From Foliamicus sp965115835 (GTDB lineage Bacteria > Pseudomonadota > Gammaproteobacteria > Steroidobacterales > Foliamicaceae): a stretch of DNA of 64,000 bases. This document shows, piece by piece, positions 26,063 through 34,300 of this stretch. The stretch covers positions 2,356,001-2,420,000 of the forward strand of contig OZ220471.1 of assembly GCA_965115835.1 (NCBI GenBank), given 5' to 3'. The notes beneath the pieces were generated by a model. That model was not told where the DNA came from and made no database searches. It worked only from the letters and a program-made list of their open reading frames with translations. The position numbers were made by a program, and so were the translations under genes. The first letter of the stretch is position 1, and each line of letters starts with the position of its first letter.

Positions 26063-26089
26063 CGCAAGATCCCTCTCGGGAATCTTGCG
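26063..26089. promoter_or_regulatory. Palindrome upstream of the toxin-antitoxin operon
   Basis: Perfect 8-base arms CGCAAGAT (26063-26070) and ATCTTGCG (26082-26089) enclose inner CCC/GGG bases, giving a strong dyad. It lies about 43-69 bases upstream of the GTG of the first operon gene. It is a good candidate operator for autorepression by the Xre-type antitoxin or for the divergent HTH regulator. The rest of the 311-base gap 26021-26331 shows no gene. Confidence 0.45.
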
Positions 26090-26331
26090 TTGCGAAGCGC
26101 ATTCGCCCCGCCGTAGCCGTGCCCTCTTCCCGTCTTGGCATCACCCTGTCTCCGATCCCTGCGATCCGCCATGGTTGTCCCCGAAAGACGCAACGGCCAC
26201 CCGCCCGGATTACGGCAAACTCGCCATCCTGCTGCGTAGTCGGGTTGGCCTGCTGTCCCCGAAAACTCGATACAAAGATACACTACGCCACTGGTCGTGT
26301 GTAAGATCGCCCCGAGGCGCAGGCTCCTGGA

Positions 26332-26973
26332 ATGGCGCAATCAACCTTGTCCGAACAAAAGCTCCTGGAGAGGTTCCTGGAGATCAGCGAGATTCTGCAG
26401 CATCTCGTGGATGCCGTGACATTCAATGGAGGGCTTGCAATGTCGATTGCTCGCCAAGCGGGCGTAAAACTGCCTTACGGGATAGAGGCAATCAGTGATC
26501 AGCAAAACGAACTTAGTTCTGAAATCGGAGCACTGATTGACTCTATTCTTGATCCTGATAAAGACATGGCTCCTGAAAAAGACGCAACCGTTTGTTCGGG
26601 CAGTGGAACAGCCTCCTTGATTCTTCGGTCGGACCGCGAAGCCGAACGCACCGAAACCGGCCTTGAGGTCGAGACGGCGCTTGGCGAAGTCCTCGCCCAT
26701 GCGCAGGAAGTCCTCGCCGCACATGTGCGGAGTGAAACAGCGCTGCTGGGTCGGATCGTGGACGATCCCGCCGCCGGTCGGGTCGCCGCGCTGCGCAAGC
26801 GCATGAAGCTGAGTCGGCGAAAGTTTGCGGATCGTTTCGGGCTGGATGCGCGCGCGGTTCAGGATTGGGAACAGGGTCGTCGGGTTCCCGACCGGGCGGC
26901 GCGTGTGTTGCTGACGGTGATCGACCACAACCCGGAGGCAGTCGAGCGCGCGCTTGCGCCGCCAGAAGATTGA
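26332..26973 (+). CDS. HTH transcriptional regulator with unknown N-terminal domain (HigA/NadS-like C-terminus)
   Basis: The 213-residue protein has a clear helix-turn-helix at its end: RKRMKLSRRKFADRFGLDAR and VQDWEQGRRVPDRAARVLL, the pattern of HigA and NadS-type repressors. Residues 1 to about 100 (ISEILQHLVDAVTFNGGLAM and onward) match nothing I know. Base composition differs along the gene: 26.39-26.60 kb is distinctly AT-richer with different codon use, while the HTH half is GC-rich like the genome, suggesting a join of two sources. It is divergent from the toxin operon. No toxin gene of the HigB type follows it. Confidence 0.7.
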   Translation: MAQSTLSEQKLLERFLEISEILQHLVDAVTFNGGLAMSIARQAGVKLPYGIEAISDQQNELSSEIGALIDSILDPDKDMAPEKDATVCSGSGTASLILRSDREAERTETGLEVETALGEVLAHAQEVLAAHVRSETALLGRIVDDPAAGRVAALRKRMKLSRRKFADRFGLDARAVQDWEQGRRVPDRAARVLLTVIDHNPEAVERALAPPED

Positions 26974-26977
26974 TTCA

Positions 26978-27177
26978 TGAGGGTCACGACGAACCTGCTT
27001 GCAGGCGCAAACGTTCGGTCGGGCCGTGGAGGTTCAGAAAAATGGATGTTCTGGACCGCTGCAACGGTAGGAAGTTTCTCGATATCGCCCTCTGTCAGGA
27101 CAAACTCATGGCCCGACCGAACGGTTACCAATCTTGATTCAAAGGACCACAACGAAACGAACCTGCTTGCAGGGTGC
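26978..27177. repeat. Short direct and inverted repeats beside the excisionase-like gene
   Basis: ACGAACCTGCTTGCAGG occurs twice, near 26988-27004 and 27158-27174, and similarity continues for about 40 bases in each copy. The copies enclose a 17-base inverted pair, 27012-27028 and 27108-27124, with one mismatch (CATGGCCCGACCGAACG form). The 304-base gap 26974-27277 holds no convincing gene, only short fragments of open frame on the minus strand. It may be a decayed gene or a recombination site. Confidence 0.5.
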
Positions 27178-27277
27178 TCGCGATTGGTAGCGGGCATGCC
27201 CGAGAGCGGTTGCCTTGCGCAGATAGACCGACGGCCCTTCGAGCAGGATCAGCGCCGGCCCAGCGTCGGCGCAGTCA

Positions 27278-27487
27278 TTACTCGCTCGCCGCGGGCCTGC
27301 TGGCGGCAACCGGCCTCACCGTGTTGGCGTCCGTCCAGCGATCGACCACGGCCTTGCGGAACCGCCACGAACCGCCAACCTTGAAGCCCGGCATGTCGCC
27401 GCTGGCGACCAGCCGATAGATCGTGCGCTCCTTGACTTTCAGGTAACCCGCCACTTCACGCACTGTCATGACATCGTCTGTGCTCAT
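27278..27487 (-). CDS. Excisionase-family (MerR-like HTH_17) DNA-binding protein
   Basis: The 69-residue protein is a small winged helix-turn-helix: MTVREVAGYLKVKERTIYRL, then GDMPGFKVGGSWRFRKAVVD, the exact pattern of excisionase-type domains. A good GGAGAAACG ribosome site precedes the ATG. Such proteins either bend DNA during excision of an integrated element or act as small regulators next to restriction and toxin genes. No integrase is present in the window apart from xerC, so the mobile role is only suggested. The 219 bases between this gene and the next one on the right show nothing. Confidence 0.85.
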   Translation of the reverse strand: MSTDDVMTVREVAGYLKVKERTIYRLVASGDMPGFKVGGSWRFRKAVVDRWTDANTVRPVAASRPAASE

Positions 27488-27706
27488 CGTTTCTCCTCTC
27501 CGGCCTTGTTACTCATCTCTTGCGAATGCAAACCAGCGCGAAAAATACAGCAAAATAGGCAAATTTGTCCAGTCGCCGCCCGTTCCGAATGGAACGCGGT
27601 CGTCCCGGCAGGTTATGCGCCAGCGCAAGCCCGAACCTGCTCGGACGGTTCGGGGCAAACCCGGCCTGGAGCCCGGAGTCGGAATCCGCCGCGCCCAGCG
27701 CCCCGG

Positions 27707-28447
27707 TCATCGATCCGGGGAGCGGTTCGCCGGATCGGTTCGCGAAGCGGCCCCGGCACCGGCCTCGCTCTCGCCGTCCAGTTCGCCCCGCAATACGCGG
27801 GCCGTCAGCCGGGCAATCACGACGAGCAGCGCGGCGGTCGCCACCAGCCCCGCGATGAACAGCGGTTGCGGAATCGCCGGAGCGGCAAGCGGCTCCGGGG
27901 ATGCAAGGCTGCCGGCCATTGAGCCGAGGTACACGTACAGGAAAATGGCCGGCAGCATGCCAGCGAAGGTGCCGAAGAGATACGCTCCGAAGCTCACCCG
28001 GGTCAGCCCCAGGGCGTAGTTAAGCAGGTTGTACGGGAGCAGCAACGAAAGCCGCGCCAACAGCACGATCAGCCATCCCTTGCGGGCCACGGCCCGGTCG
28101 AGCGCGCGAAAACGCGGCATGCCCTGCAACCGCGCCTCGACCCAGCCGCGCGCCAGGAACCTTCCGGCCAGAAACGCGCAGGCCGCCCCGAGGGTGCTCG
28201 CCAGGCAAACGAGAGGCACGCCGAGCGCAACTCCGAACAGCGCCCCCGCCGCCAGATTCGGAATGGAGCCCGGAACCATGAGCACGGCCGCCAGAATGTA
28301 AGCGAGAATGAAGCTGACCCAGGCGCTGCGCGGATGCGCCTGCGCCCAAGCCATCATCTGGATCAGCCACTCGCGCACCGGCAGGAACAGGAAGGCGGCC
28401 AGCAGCGCCGCAAGGAACAGCGCAAACAGCAGTGCGCGCCGCTTCAT
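27707..28447 (-). CDS. TVP38/TMEM64 (DedA-like, SNARE-associated) membrane protein
   Basis: The 246-residue integral membrane protein has five or six hydrophobic segments. The family core is visible as VPGSIPNLAAGALFGVALG, GAACAFLAGRFLAR and LLPYNLLNYALGLTRVSF. TVP38/TMEM64 proteins belong to the VTT/DedA superfamily, linked to lipid scrambling or undecaprenyl phosphate transport; the specific role here is unknown. The start ATG follows a GGCGGGCGA ribosome site. The tail after residue ~215 is charged and probably cytoplasmic. Confidence 0.85.
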   Translation of the reverse strand: MKRRALLFALFLAALLAAFLFLPVREWLIQMMAWAQAHPRSAWVSFILAYILAAVLMVPGSIPNLAAGALFGVALGVPLVCLASTLGAACAFLAGRFLARGWVEARLQGMPRFRALDRAVARKGWLIVLLARLSLLLPYNLLNYALGLTRVSFGAYLFGTFAGMLPAIFLYVYLGSMAGSLASPEPLAAPAIPQPLFIAGLVATAALLVVIARLTARVLRGELDGESEAGAGAASRTDPANRSPDR

Positions 28448-28595
28448 TCGCCCGCCGCCTGTTGGGAAGCGCTCGGGCAAGCCGCGGAATCGACTGGCCT
28501 GCGGGCGAGCAGCCTGCGCGCAAGCGCTCGACTTGCCGGGGCAGCGGTCATTTCCCGTCCCTCCAACACTGAAGCTCCGCGGCTCGCTCGAAGAC

Positions 28596-29930
28596 TCACG
28601 CCGAGTGGCGCGCAACCTGACGGTAGGCCGCAGCGCAGAAGCCGAAAACGACCGCCGCCAGCGGCAGGGTACACAGGGCCATGGTCGCCAGCGCCAGCGG
28701 CAGCCGGTCCGGCGACCCGAACACGCGCTCCGCCAGCAGCGCAACGCCCACCGGACCCAGCGACAGACCGGTCAGGTTGATGCAGAACAGATACACGGCG
28801 ATGATTCGCGCCCGGAACCGATTGGGCGTTACCTCGTTGAGCGCTCCCGGCGAAATGCCGAACGGCATGCTGATCAGGCACTGCGTGACGCCGATGAGGG
28901 TCAGCGCCAGCGCTGCGTTGGGCGCGAACGGAAAGCCTGCGGCGAAGGGCAGGGCGACCACGGCGACCGCCGCCGCCACCCGGATTTCGGCGTCCCGCGG
29001 CCAGCGTTCGCGCAGCTTCTGCGCCGCCACGCTGCCCAGATAGACGCCCAGGGGCGCCGTGGCCAGCGTAACCGCGCCGAGAGCCAGCCCCGTTCGGGCC
29101 TGAGTCCAGCCAAATTCGCGGATCAGGAACGATGGCGTCCAGGAGCCGAAGCTGTACGAATAGGTAACCTGGAAGGAAAAGCCCAGCAAATGCGTCAGGT
29201 ACAAGCTGCGCCGGGTCCCGTTGAGGAACCGCACGAAAGCCCTCGCGCCCGCGCCAACCACAGCGCCAGCTTCCGGGGCTTCGTCGAATCGGGCGGTCTC
29301 GCGTATCGAGGCCAGCGCGAGCGCGCCCAGCAGCACGCCCGGCAGGCCAACCACCACAAACACGACCTGCCAGCCCCCGAGGGCGCCGAGAAACGGCAGC
29401 TGGGCGCTCCCGCCGCCCGCCACCCAATTGATGACCAGCCCTCCGGTGAGGCTGGCCAGCCCGATTCCCAGATACAGGCCCATGGTGTAGGTGGCGGTGG
29501 CCCGCAACCTTGCCTGCTGCGGAAAATAATCGGCGATGAGCGAATAGGCGGCAGGCGACAGGGCCGCCTGGCCCACGCCCACCAGCATTCGGGCCACGAA
29601 CAGCTGCCGGAAATTGGCTGCCAGTCCGCAGGCGGCGGTGGCCAGACTCCACAGGACGACGCCGGCGGCGATGATCGCCGGGCGATTCCACAAGTCGGCC
29701 ATGCCGGCTGCGAAAAGGCCCAGCGTGGTGTAGAAGGCGGCGAACGCCAGACCGTACAGCAGCCCGATTTCCACATCGCTCAGGCCGAGGTCGAGCTTCA
29801 GCGGCTCGACCAGCAGGGTGATGATGTTGCGGTCGAGAAACGAACACAGGTACAGGACCGTCAGCAGGACCACGACGTACCAGGCATAGCCGCGCCGGGG
29901 CCATCGGGGCGCCGCGTTCGCGCCGGTCAC
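28596..29930 (-). CDS. MFS transporter (Spinster-like)
   Basis: The 444-residue protein has about 12 transmembrane helices with the usual MFS features: YLCSFLDRNIITLLVEPL in helix 1, ADLWNRPAIIAAGVVLWS as the loop 2-3 motif (a variant of GxLaDrxGrr), and ARMLVGVGQAALSPAAYSLI in helix 4. The FLDRNI and GVGQAALSPAA patterns are typical of the Spinster-like group of bacterial MFS carriers. The substrate is not readable. It starts at a GTG (29930). It lies 148 bases upstream of the TVP38 gene and may be co-transcribed with it. Confidence 0.88.
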   Translation of the reverse strand: MTGANAAPRWPRRGYAWYVVVLLTVLYLCSFLDRNIITLLVEPLKLDLGLSDVEIGLLYGLAFAAFYTTLGLFAAGMADLWNRPAIIAAGVVLWSLATAACGLAANFRQLFVARMLVGVGQAALSPAAYSLIADYFPQQARLRATATYTMGLYLGIGLASLTGGLVINWVAGGGSAQLPFLGALGGWQVVFVVVGLPGVLLGALALASIRETARFDEAPEAGAVVGAGARAFVRFLNGTRRSLYLTHLLGFSFQVTYSYSFGSWTPSFLIREFGWTQARTGLALGAVTLATAPLGVYLGSVAAQKLRERWPRDAEIRVAAAVAVVALPFAAGFPFAPNAALALTLIGVTQCLISMPFGISPGALNEVTPNRFRARIIAVYLFCINLTGLSLGPVGVALLAERVFGSPDRLPLALATMALCTLPLAAVVFGFCAAAYRQVARHSA

Positions 29931-29959
29931 GCCCTGGATTCCGGCGCACTCGCAGCCAT

Positions 29960-30182
29960 GTGGATAACTGTGTGGACAACGGTTCCCCGATGCCTTGGTT
30001 TTATTGGCCTGCGCTGCCCTGCGCCTTTGGGGAAGATTTCCTCTATTCGATAAATAAAAAACAATATCAACATGTTATGGCAAATTGACGAAGAGGCTAT
30101 GCGATAGTGGCCGCAACGTGAACTGCACAGTAGCGTTTTTCGCCGAATGTGAATAACTGCCTGGACTGCGCATGTTATCCCA
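29960..30182. promoter_or_regulatory. AT-rich gap with DnaA-box-like sites
   Basis: The 244 bases between the MFS gene and rdgB contain TGTGGATAA at 29960-29968 (perfect complement of the DnaA box TTATCCACA), TGTGGACAA at 29971-29979, TGTGAATAA at 30149-30157 (fits TTATNCACA) and a partial site TTATCCCA at 30175-30182. Between them lies a strongly AT-rich segment (about 30037-30085). This is the composition of a replication origin or a DnaA-binding regulatory site, but the number of sites is small and dnaA is not nearby. Confidence 0.4.
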
Positions 30183-30789
30183 TCGAGGAGCGGCGTCTGG
30201 CGAGCAGCCGTATCAGGGCGCGCGCAGCCGCGCCCCGGTGGCTGCGGGCGCCCTTTTCCGCGGTGCTCATCAGCGCCGCGCTCCTGCCGCTGCGTCGGTC
30301 CACAAAGACGGGGTCGTAACCGAACCCTTGCCGTCCTTGTGGCCGTTCGGCGATCCGCCCCTCCCACACGCCCTCGGCAATTGCGGGCGGCTGCGGGTCT
30401 GCGGGCGTGACCAGCGCCAGCACGCAGCGAAAGCGCGCGCTGCGGCGCCCGGCCGGCACGTCCCGAAGCTCCTGCAGCAGTTTGCGAATGTTGTCGCTGG
30501 CCTTCCCCTCCGCCCCGGCGTAACGCGCCGAGTACACGCCCGGCGCCCCATCCAGCGCATCCACTTCGAGGCCGGAGTCGTCGCCGAGCGCCGCAAGGCC
30601 GGATTGCTCCGCCGCGCCGCGAGCCTTGAGAAGGGCATTCTCCCTGAAGCTTGAACCGGTCTCCTCCACGGCGGCAAGGCCCAGCTCACGCATCGCAATC
30701 AGGCGCATGCGCCCTTCAAGCAGTTCCCCGAGTTCGCGCAGTTTGCCGGGGTTGCCGGACGCCAGCACGACTTCGGGGAGAGCAGGCAT
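30175..30789 (-). CDS. rdgB: Non-canonical purine NTP pyrophosphatase (RdgB/HAM1)
   Basis: RdgB hydrolyses dITP, ITP and XTP to monophosphates, keeping deaminated purines out of nucleic acids. The 204-residue sequence shows SGNPGKLRE near the start, LGDDSGLEVDALDGAPGVYS with the metal-binding acidic pair, GFGYDPVF and SHRGAAARAL at the end. All are family signatures. It follows rph in the same direction with 168 bases between them. Confidence 0.95.
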   Translation of the reverse strand: MPALPEVVLASGNPGKLRELGELLEGRMRLIAMRELGLAAVEETGSSFRENALLKARGAAEQSGLAALGDDSGLEVDALDGAPGVYSARYAGAEGKASDNIRKLLQELRDVPAGRRSARFRCVLALVTPADPQPPAIAEGVWEGRIAERPQGRQGFGYDPVFVDRRSGRSAALMSTAEKGARSHRGAAARALIRLLARRRSSMG

Positions 30790-30825
30790 TGCAATGAGGC
30801 AAAGGGATCGTGCTCACCCCCATAA

Positions 30826-30850
30826 CGCCGGCATGAGGCAAATGCCGGCG
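30826..30850 (-). terminator. Perfect hairpin between rph and rdgB
   Basis: Arms CGCCGGCAT (30826-30834) and ATGCCGGCG (30842-30850) form a nine-pair stem with a seven-base loop, about 108 bases downstream of rph. The following bases on the minus strand (TTATG) give only a weak U-tract, so this may slow or partly stop transcription, or stabilise the rph mRNA, rather than fully terminate it. Confidence 0.4.
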
Positions 30851-30957
30851 GCGAAGGACTTTCGCATCTGCACAATGCCTGCGGCAGGAGTTGGCGGCAA
30901 TTCTTTCGTCTCTACGACGAAGCCCCAGGATCTGCCGGACGAGCTCAAGGTTGCCTC

Positions 30958-31713
30958 TTATTCCGCCCCGTCCAGGGCCGCCAGGGCCGCATTTTGCGCC
31001 GCCAGCACATGACCGATTCCGCCGGCTGCGAGATCCAGCATGCGGTCGAATTCCTCGCGCAGGAACGCATGCGATTCGGCGGTGCCCTGCACTTCGATGA
31101 GGCCGCCCGCCTCGTTCATCACCACGTTGATGTCCGCCTCGGCTTCCGAATCCTCCGCATAGTCGAGATCCAGCACCGGCGCGCCGCGGTACAGTCCTGC
31201 GGAAACTGCGGCCACCTGACCGTGCAGCGGATAGCGCGAGAATTTCCTCCGCCAGGCGGGCCGCCGGCAGGCCCGGGTCAGCGCCAGCCAGCCGCCGCAC
31301 ACCGCTGCGGTGCGGGTGCCTCCGTCGGCCTGCAGCACATCGCAATCGATCGTGACCGTGCGCTCGCCCAGGGCCTCGAAGTCCACGCAGGCTCGAAGCG
31401 ACCGCCCGATAAGGCGCTGGATTTCCATGCTGCGTCCTGTCTGGCGCCCGCCCACTGCTTCGCGACGGCTGCGCGTGTGGGTGGCGCCGGGCAGCATGCC
31501 GTATTCCGCCGTGACCCAGCCGCGGCCCTTCCCCCGCAGGAAGAAGGGAACGGAAGCCTCGATGCTCGCGGTGCAAAGCACGCGGGTGTCGCCAAAGCAA
31601 GCCAGCACCGACCCTTCCGCGCGCCGGGTGTAGCCGACCTCGAAGCCCACCGGCCGCAACTCGTCGGGCGCTCGGCCGCTGGGACGGCGCCACGGGATGT
31701 TTTTTCCTGCCAT
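30958..31713 (-). CDS. rph: Ribonuclease PH
   Basis: RNase PH trims tRNA 3' ends by phosphorolysis. The 251-residue protein has GDTRVLCTASIEASVPFFLR, the phosphate-binding GRQTGRSMEIQRLIGRSLRA and DCDVLQADGGTRTAAVCGG, all diagnostic. Length is slightly above E. coli's 238-residue form. It faces yicC across 126 bases, the usual gammaproteobacterial arrangement. Confidence 0.96.
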   Translation of the reverse strand: MAGKNIPWRRPSGRAPDELRPVGFEVGYTRRAEGSVLACFGDTRVLCTASIEASVPFFLRGKGRGWVTAEYGMLPGATHTRSRREAVGGRQTGRSMEIQRLIGRSLRACVDFEALGERTVTIDCDVLQADGGTRTAAVCGGWLALTRACRRPAWRRKFSRYPLHGQVAAVSAGLYRGAPVLDLDYAEDSEAEADINVVMNEAGGLIEVQGTAESHAFLREEFDRMLDLAAGGIGHVLAAQNAALAALDGAE

Positions 31714-31839
31714 GCGAGGCCTATGTTATCGCTGCCGGGCCTTGACCCGTCCTCGCGCGCATTTCGCCGCACGCACAGGCCGCACAGGCGGCTAGAATGG
31801 CGCTGCGGCAAGCTTCAGGCGGACAAGACGAGGCGGGAC

Positions 31840-32706
31840 ATGATTCGAAGCATGACGGGCTACGCGACGGCGGAACACCGCAGTGAGCACGGCTGGTTGC
31901 AGTGGGAAGTGGGTTCGGTCAATCACCGGCATCTGGATGTGGACCTCTGCGTGCCTGCCGCCTTCCGGGAACTGGAATCGGAATTCCGCAGCCTCCTGGC
32001 GGACCGGATTGGCCGGGGCCATGTGGATGCGCGGCTGGCCTGGCGACCGGCGGAACAATACACGGACCGTATCACAGTCAATACGGGGCTGGCGGTGCGC
32101 CTGATCGGCTATGCGCGGGTTCTGGCCGAAAGGATGCGCCGTCCCGCGGCCATAAGCCCCCTGGACATCATGCGCTGGCCGGGGGTTATCGAGGAGCAGA
32201 GCGCCGATCAGAGCCACATGTCCGGCGAGGTTCGCAAGCTCCTGCACAAGGCGCTGGAAGAATTGCACAAGGCCCAGACCAGCGAGGGCCGGAAAATCAA
32301 GAGCGTCATCAAGAGTCGCTGCTCGAAAATGGAGCAATTGCTCCAGCAGTTTCGCCTGCGCATACCCGAGCTGCGCCAGCGGACCCTGGAAAGAATGCAA
32401 GGGCGGCTGGAGGCGATGCAGGTGCGGGTGGACTCGGAGCGCCTCGAGAAGGAAGTGGCGCTGCTGCTCATGCGCCACGATGTCAGCGAAGAGCTGGATC
32501 GTCTGGACGCGCACCTGTCGGAGTTGAGGTCCGCGCTCGAAACCGCCGAGCCCGTTGGCGTACGCATCAGTTTTCTACTCCAGGAGGTCGGCCGCGAAGC
32601 CCACACGCTGGCGGCAAAGTCGAACGATGTGCGGGGAACTCACGAAGCCCTGGACATGCGGGTTCTTGTGGAGCAGATGCGGGAGCAGGCCCAGAACATC
32701 CTGTGA
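31840..32706 (+). CDS. yicC: YicC family endoribonuclease
   Basis: The 288-residue protein opens IRSMTGYATAEHRSEHGW and SVNHRHLDVDLCVP, the conserved YicC N-terminus, and ends in a DUF1732 helical part with SFLLQEVGREAHTLAAKSND. YicC proteins are endoribonucleases implicated in small-RNA turnover. The start ATG follows AGGCGGG. The stop overlaps the GTG start of gmk (GTGA), so the two are translationally coupled. Confidence 0.95.
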   Translation: MIRSMTGYATAEHRSEHGWLQWEVGSVNHRHLDVDLCVPAAFRELESEFRSLLADRIGRGHVDARLAWRPAEQYTDRITVNTGLAVRLIGYARVLAERMRRPAAISPLDIMRWPGVIEEQSADQSHMSGEVRKLLHKALEELHKAQTSEGRKIKSVIKSRCSKMEQLLQQFRLRIPELRQRTLERMQGRLEAMQVRVDSERLEKEVALLLMRHDVSEELDRLDAHLSELRSALETAEPVGVRISFLLQEVGREAHTLAAKSNDVRGTHEALDMRVLVEQMREQAQNIL

Positions 32707-33371
32707 CGTCCCTTTTGTTCGTCGTTTCCGCGCCCTCGGGCGCCGGCAAGACCACGATCGTCCGGCGTCTGGTCGAGAGCAATCCCCGCATCCGCGTGGC
32801 GGTTTCGCACACCACGCGAACCGCGCGCAAACATGAACGGCACGGGCGGGACTATTTCTTCGTCGAGGACAAGGAGTTCGACGCAATCCGGGACAGCGGC
32901 GGTTTTCTCGAACACGCCGAAGTCTTTGGCAACCGCTATGGCACCAGTCGGAGGGAAGTCGACGAAAAGCAGGCCAGCGGGCGCCCGGTCATTCTCGAAA
33001 TCGACTGGCAAGGCGCCGGGCAGGTGCGCCGCGCGATGCCCGAGGCGCAAACCGTTTTCCTGCTGCCGCCATCGCGCGAGGAGCTGGTGAAGCGCCTCGA
33101 GGGCCGCAACAGCGACCGGGCGGCCGTGGTGGCGCGCCGGCTCGCCGAAGCACGTGACGACATCGGACAGTGGCGGGACTTTCATTACGTGCTGATCAAC
33201 GACGATCTCGACAGAACCTGCCGGCAGATGGCTCTCGTTCTCGAGGGGCGGGGCGAGGAGTATTCGGTGACCGACCCGCGTCGCCGGGCTTGTGTGGCGG
33301 AGCTCATTGCCTCGGGGGGATGGGAAGAGGAAGCGCCGCAACCCTGGCGTGGTATCCCGGATCCTGGATGA
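32703..33371 (+). CDS. gmk: Guanylate kinase
   Basis: Gmk phosphorylates GMP to GDP. The 222-residue sequence begins with the P-loop SAPSGAGKTTIVRRL, then SHTTRTARKHERHGRDYFFV, which binds GMP, and the lid ILEIDWQGAGQVR. It starts at a GTG overlapping the yicC stop. In most gammaproteobacteria rpoZ and spoT follow gmk. Here they do not: the next 298 bases (33372-33669) contain no gene beyond a promoter-like element. Confidence 0.96.
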   Translation: MTSLLFVVSAPSGAGKTTIVRRLVESNPRIRVAVSHTTRTARKHERHGRDYFFVEDKEFDAIRDSGGFLEHAEVFGNRYGTSRREVDEKQASGRPVILEIDWQGAGQVRRAMPEAQTVFLLPPSREELVKRLEGRNSDRAAVVARRLAEARDDIGQWRDFHYVLINDDLDRTCRQMALVLEGRGEEYSVTDPRRRACVAELIASGGWEEEAPQPWRGIPDPG

Positions 33372-33600
33372 TGCTGCGGGCGCCGCCATACCGCCATGCA
33401 GAACTGGCAGCGTGGACGCTGCGCAAGGGCCGGGGCCTTGCTGACCAGGGCGGGCGAGTGGCTGGACATCTGCGAGCGCGCCGCCATCAGGGCGCGCGGC
33501 CGATTCCGGGGCGCGGCGGCGGCGCCCCGGCGGCAAACCGTCCGGCCCGGTTCCCGGGGCGCCCGGGCCGCTCGCACGGGGGATGCTCGCTGCGGCCGTG

Positions 33601-33630
33601 TTGCGGCCTCCCGGGCAGCCCGCATATACA
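33601..33630 (+). promoter_or_regulatory. Putative sigma-70 promoter for the TlpA-like gene
   Basis: TTGCGG (33601-33606) and TATACA (33625-33630) are spaced 18 bases apart, 40 bases upstream of the GTG start. The match to the -10 box is good and to the -35 box fair. This is the only recognisable element in the 298-base gap after gmk. Confidence 0.4.
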
Positions 33631-33669
33631 ATGAAGTTCTCTTGTTGCCATTGAAGGTCCGGGAGCGGA

Positions 33670-34290
33670 GTGATCGGGCGAAGGCTAATCTGGGTCGTCT
33701 CGGGCGTCCTGTTCCTGGCGCTGACCGTTTGGGTCCACCGTGAAGTCAAGGGAAGGATGGCGGCCGATATCGCCGCGGAAATCGGCGGCGCGGTGGAGCA
33801 AGCGGGCAACCTGACAGTGGGGGAGGAAATCCCCGATTTCGCGGCGACCGATCTGGACGGCGAGAGCGTCGCCCTTGCGGATTTCCGGGGGCGCGAGGTG
33901 GTGGTGCTGGACTTCTGGGCCACCTGGTGCATGCCGTGCATCCGGAGCATGCCGTCCCTGGAGAGCCTGAACGATGAATTTGCAGGACGGGGCGCGGCCT
34001 TTCTCGCCGTCAATGTGGGCGAGGAACCGGAACCGGTGCATGAGTTTGTGAAAACAATGGATTTCGGCGTGCGCGTGGTCATGGATGAGGACGAGGACAT
34101 CGCCAGCGCCTACGGATTGCCGGCGCTCCCCCAACTGGTCATCGTGGGCAAAGACGGCCGCGTGGAGCACATCGAGCGGGGCTACCCGTGGTTGCCGCAG
34201 CCTGTCGCACAGCGCAACCGGAGGCTGCGGGCCAAGCTGGAAGACCTGATCGGCATGTCCGAATGGGCCGCCCCGGATGCGCCGCAATGA
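33670..34290 (+). CDS. TlpA-like thioredoxin, membrane-anchored
   Basis: The 206-residue protein has an N-terminal transmembrane anchor (residues ~5-22) and a periplasmic thioredoxin fold with WCMPC at 86-90 and a cis-proline region LPALPQLVI. TlpA/ResA-type proteins reduce disulfides for cytochrome c maturation or other exported proteins; the target cannot be told here. The GTG start follows GGAGCGGA. It ends 10 bases before the ABC transporter ATPase gene and probably shares its transcript. Confidence 0.88.
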   Translation: MIGRRLIWVVSGVLFLALTVWVHREVKGRMAADIAAEIGGAVEQAGNLTVGEEIPDFAATDLDGESVALADFRGREVVVLDFWATWCMPCIRSMPSLESLNDEFAGRGAAFLAVNVGEEPEPVHEFVKTMDFGVRVVMDEDEDIASAYGLPALPQLVIVGKDGRVEHIERGYPWLPQPVAQRNRRLRAKLEDLIGMSEWAAPDAPQ

Positions 34291-34300
34291 CCCGCCGCCC

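Noticed and set aside
26017..26340. A 107-codon minus-strand frame between the toxin operon and the HTH gene
   Set aside because: It runs across the palindrome and the expected divergent promoters, and has no recognisable domain.
33396..33743. Possible small gene after gmk
   Set aside because: Arg/Ala-rich with no ribosome site, overlaps the TlpA-like gene and does not resemble rpoZ.
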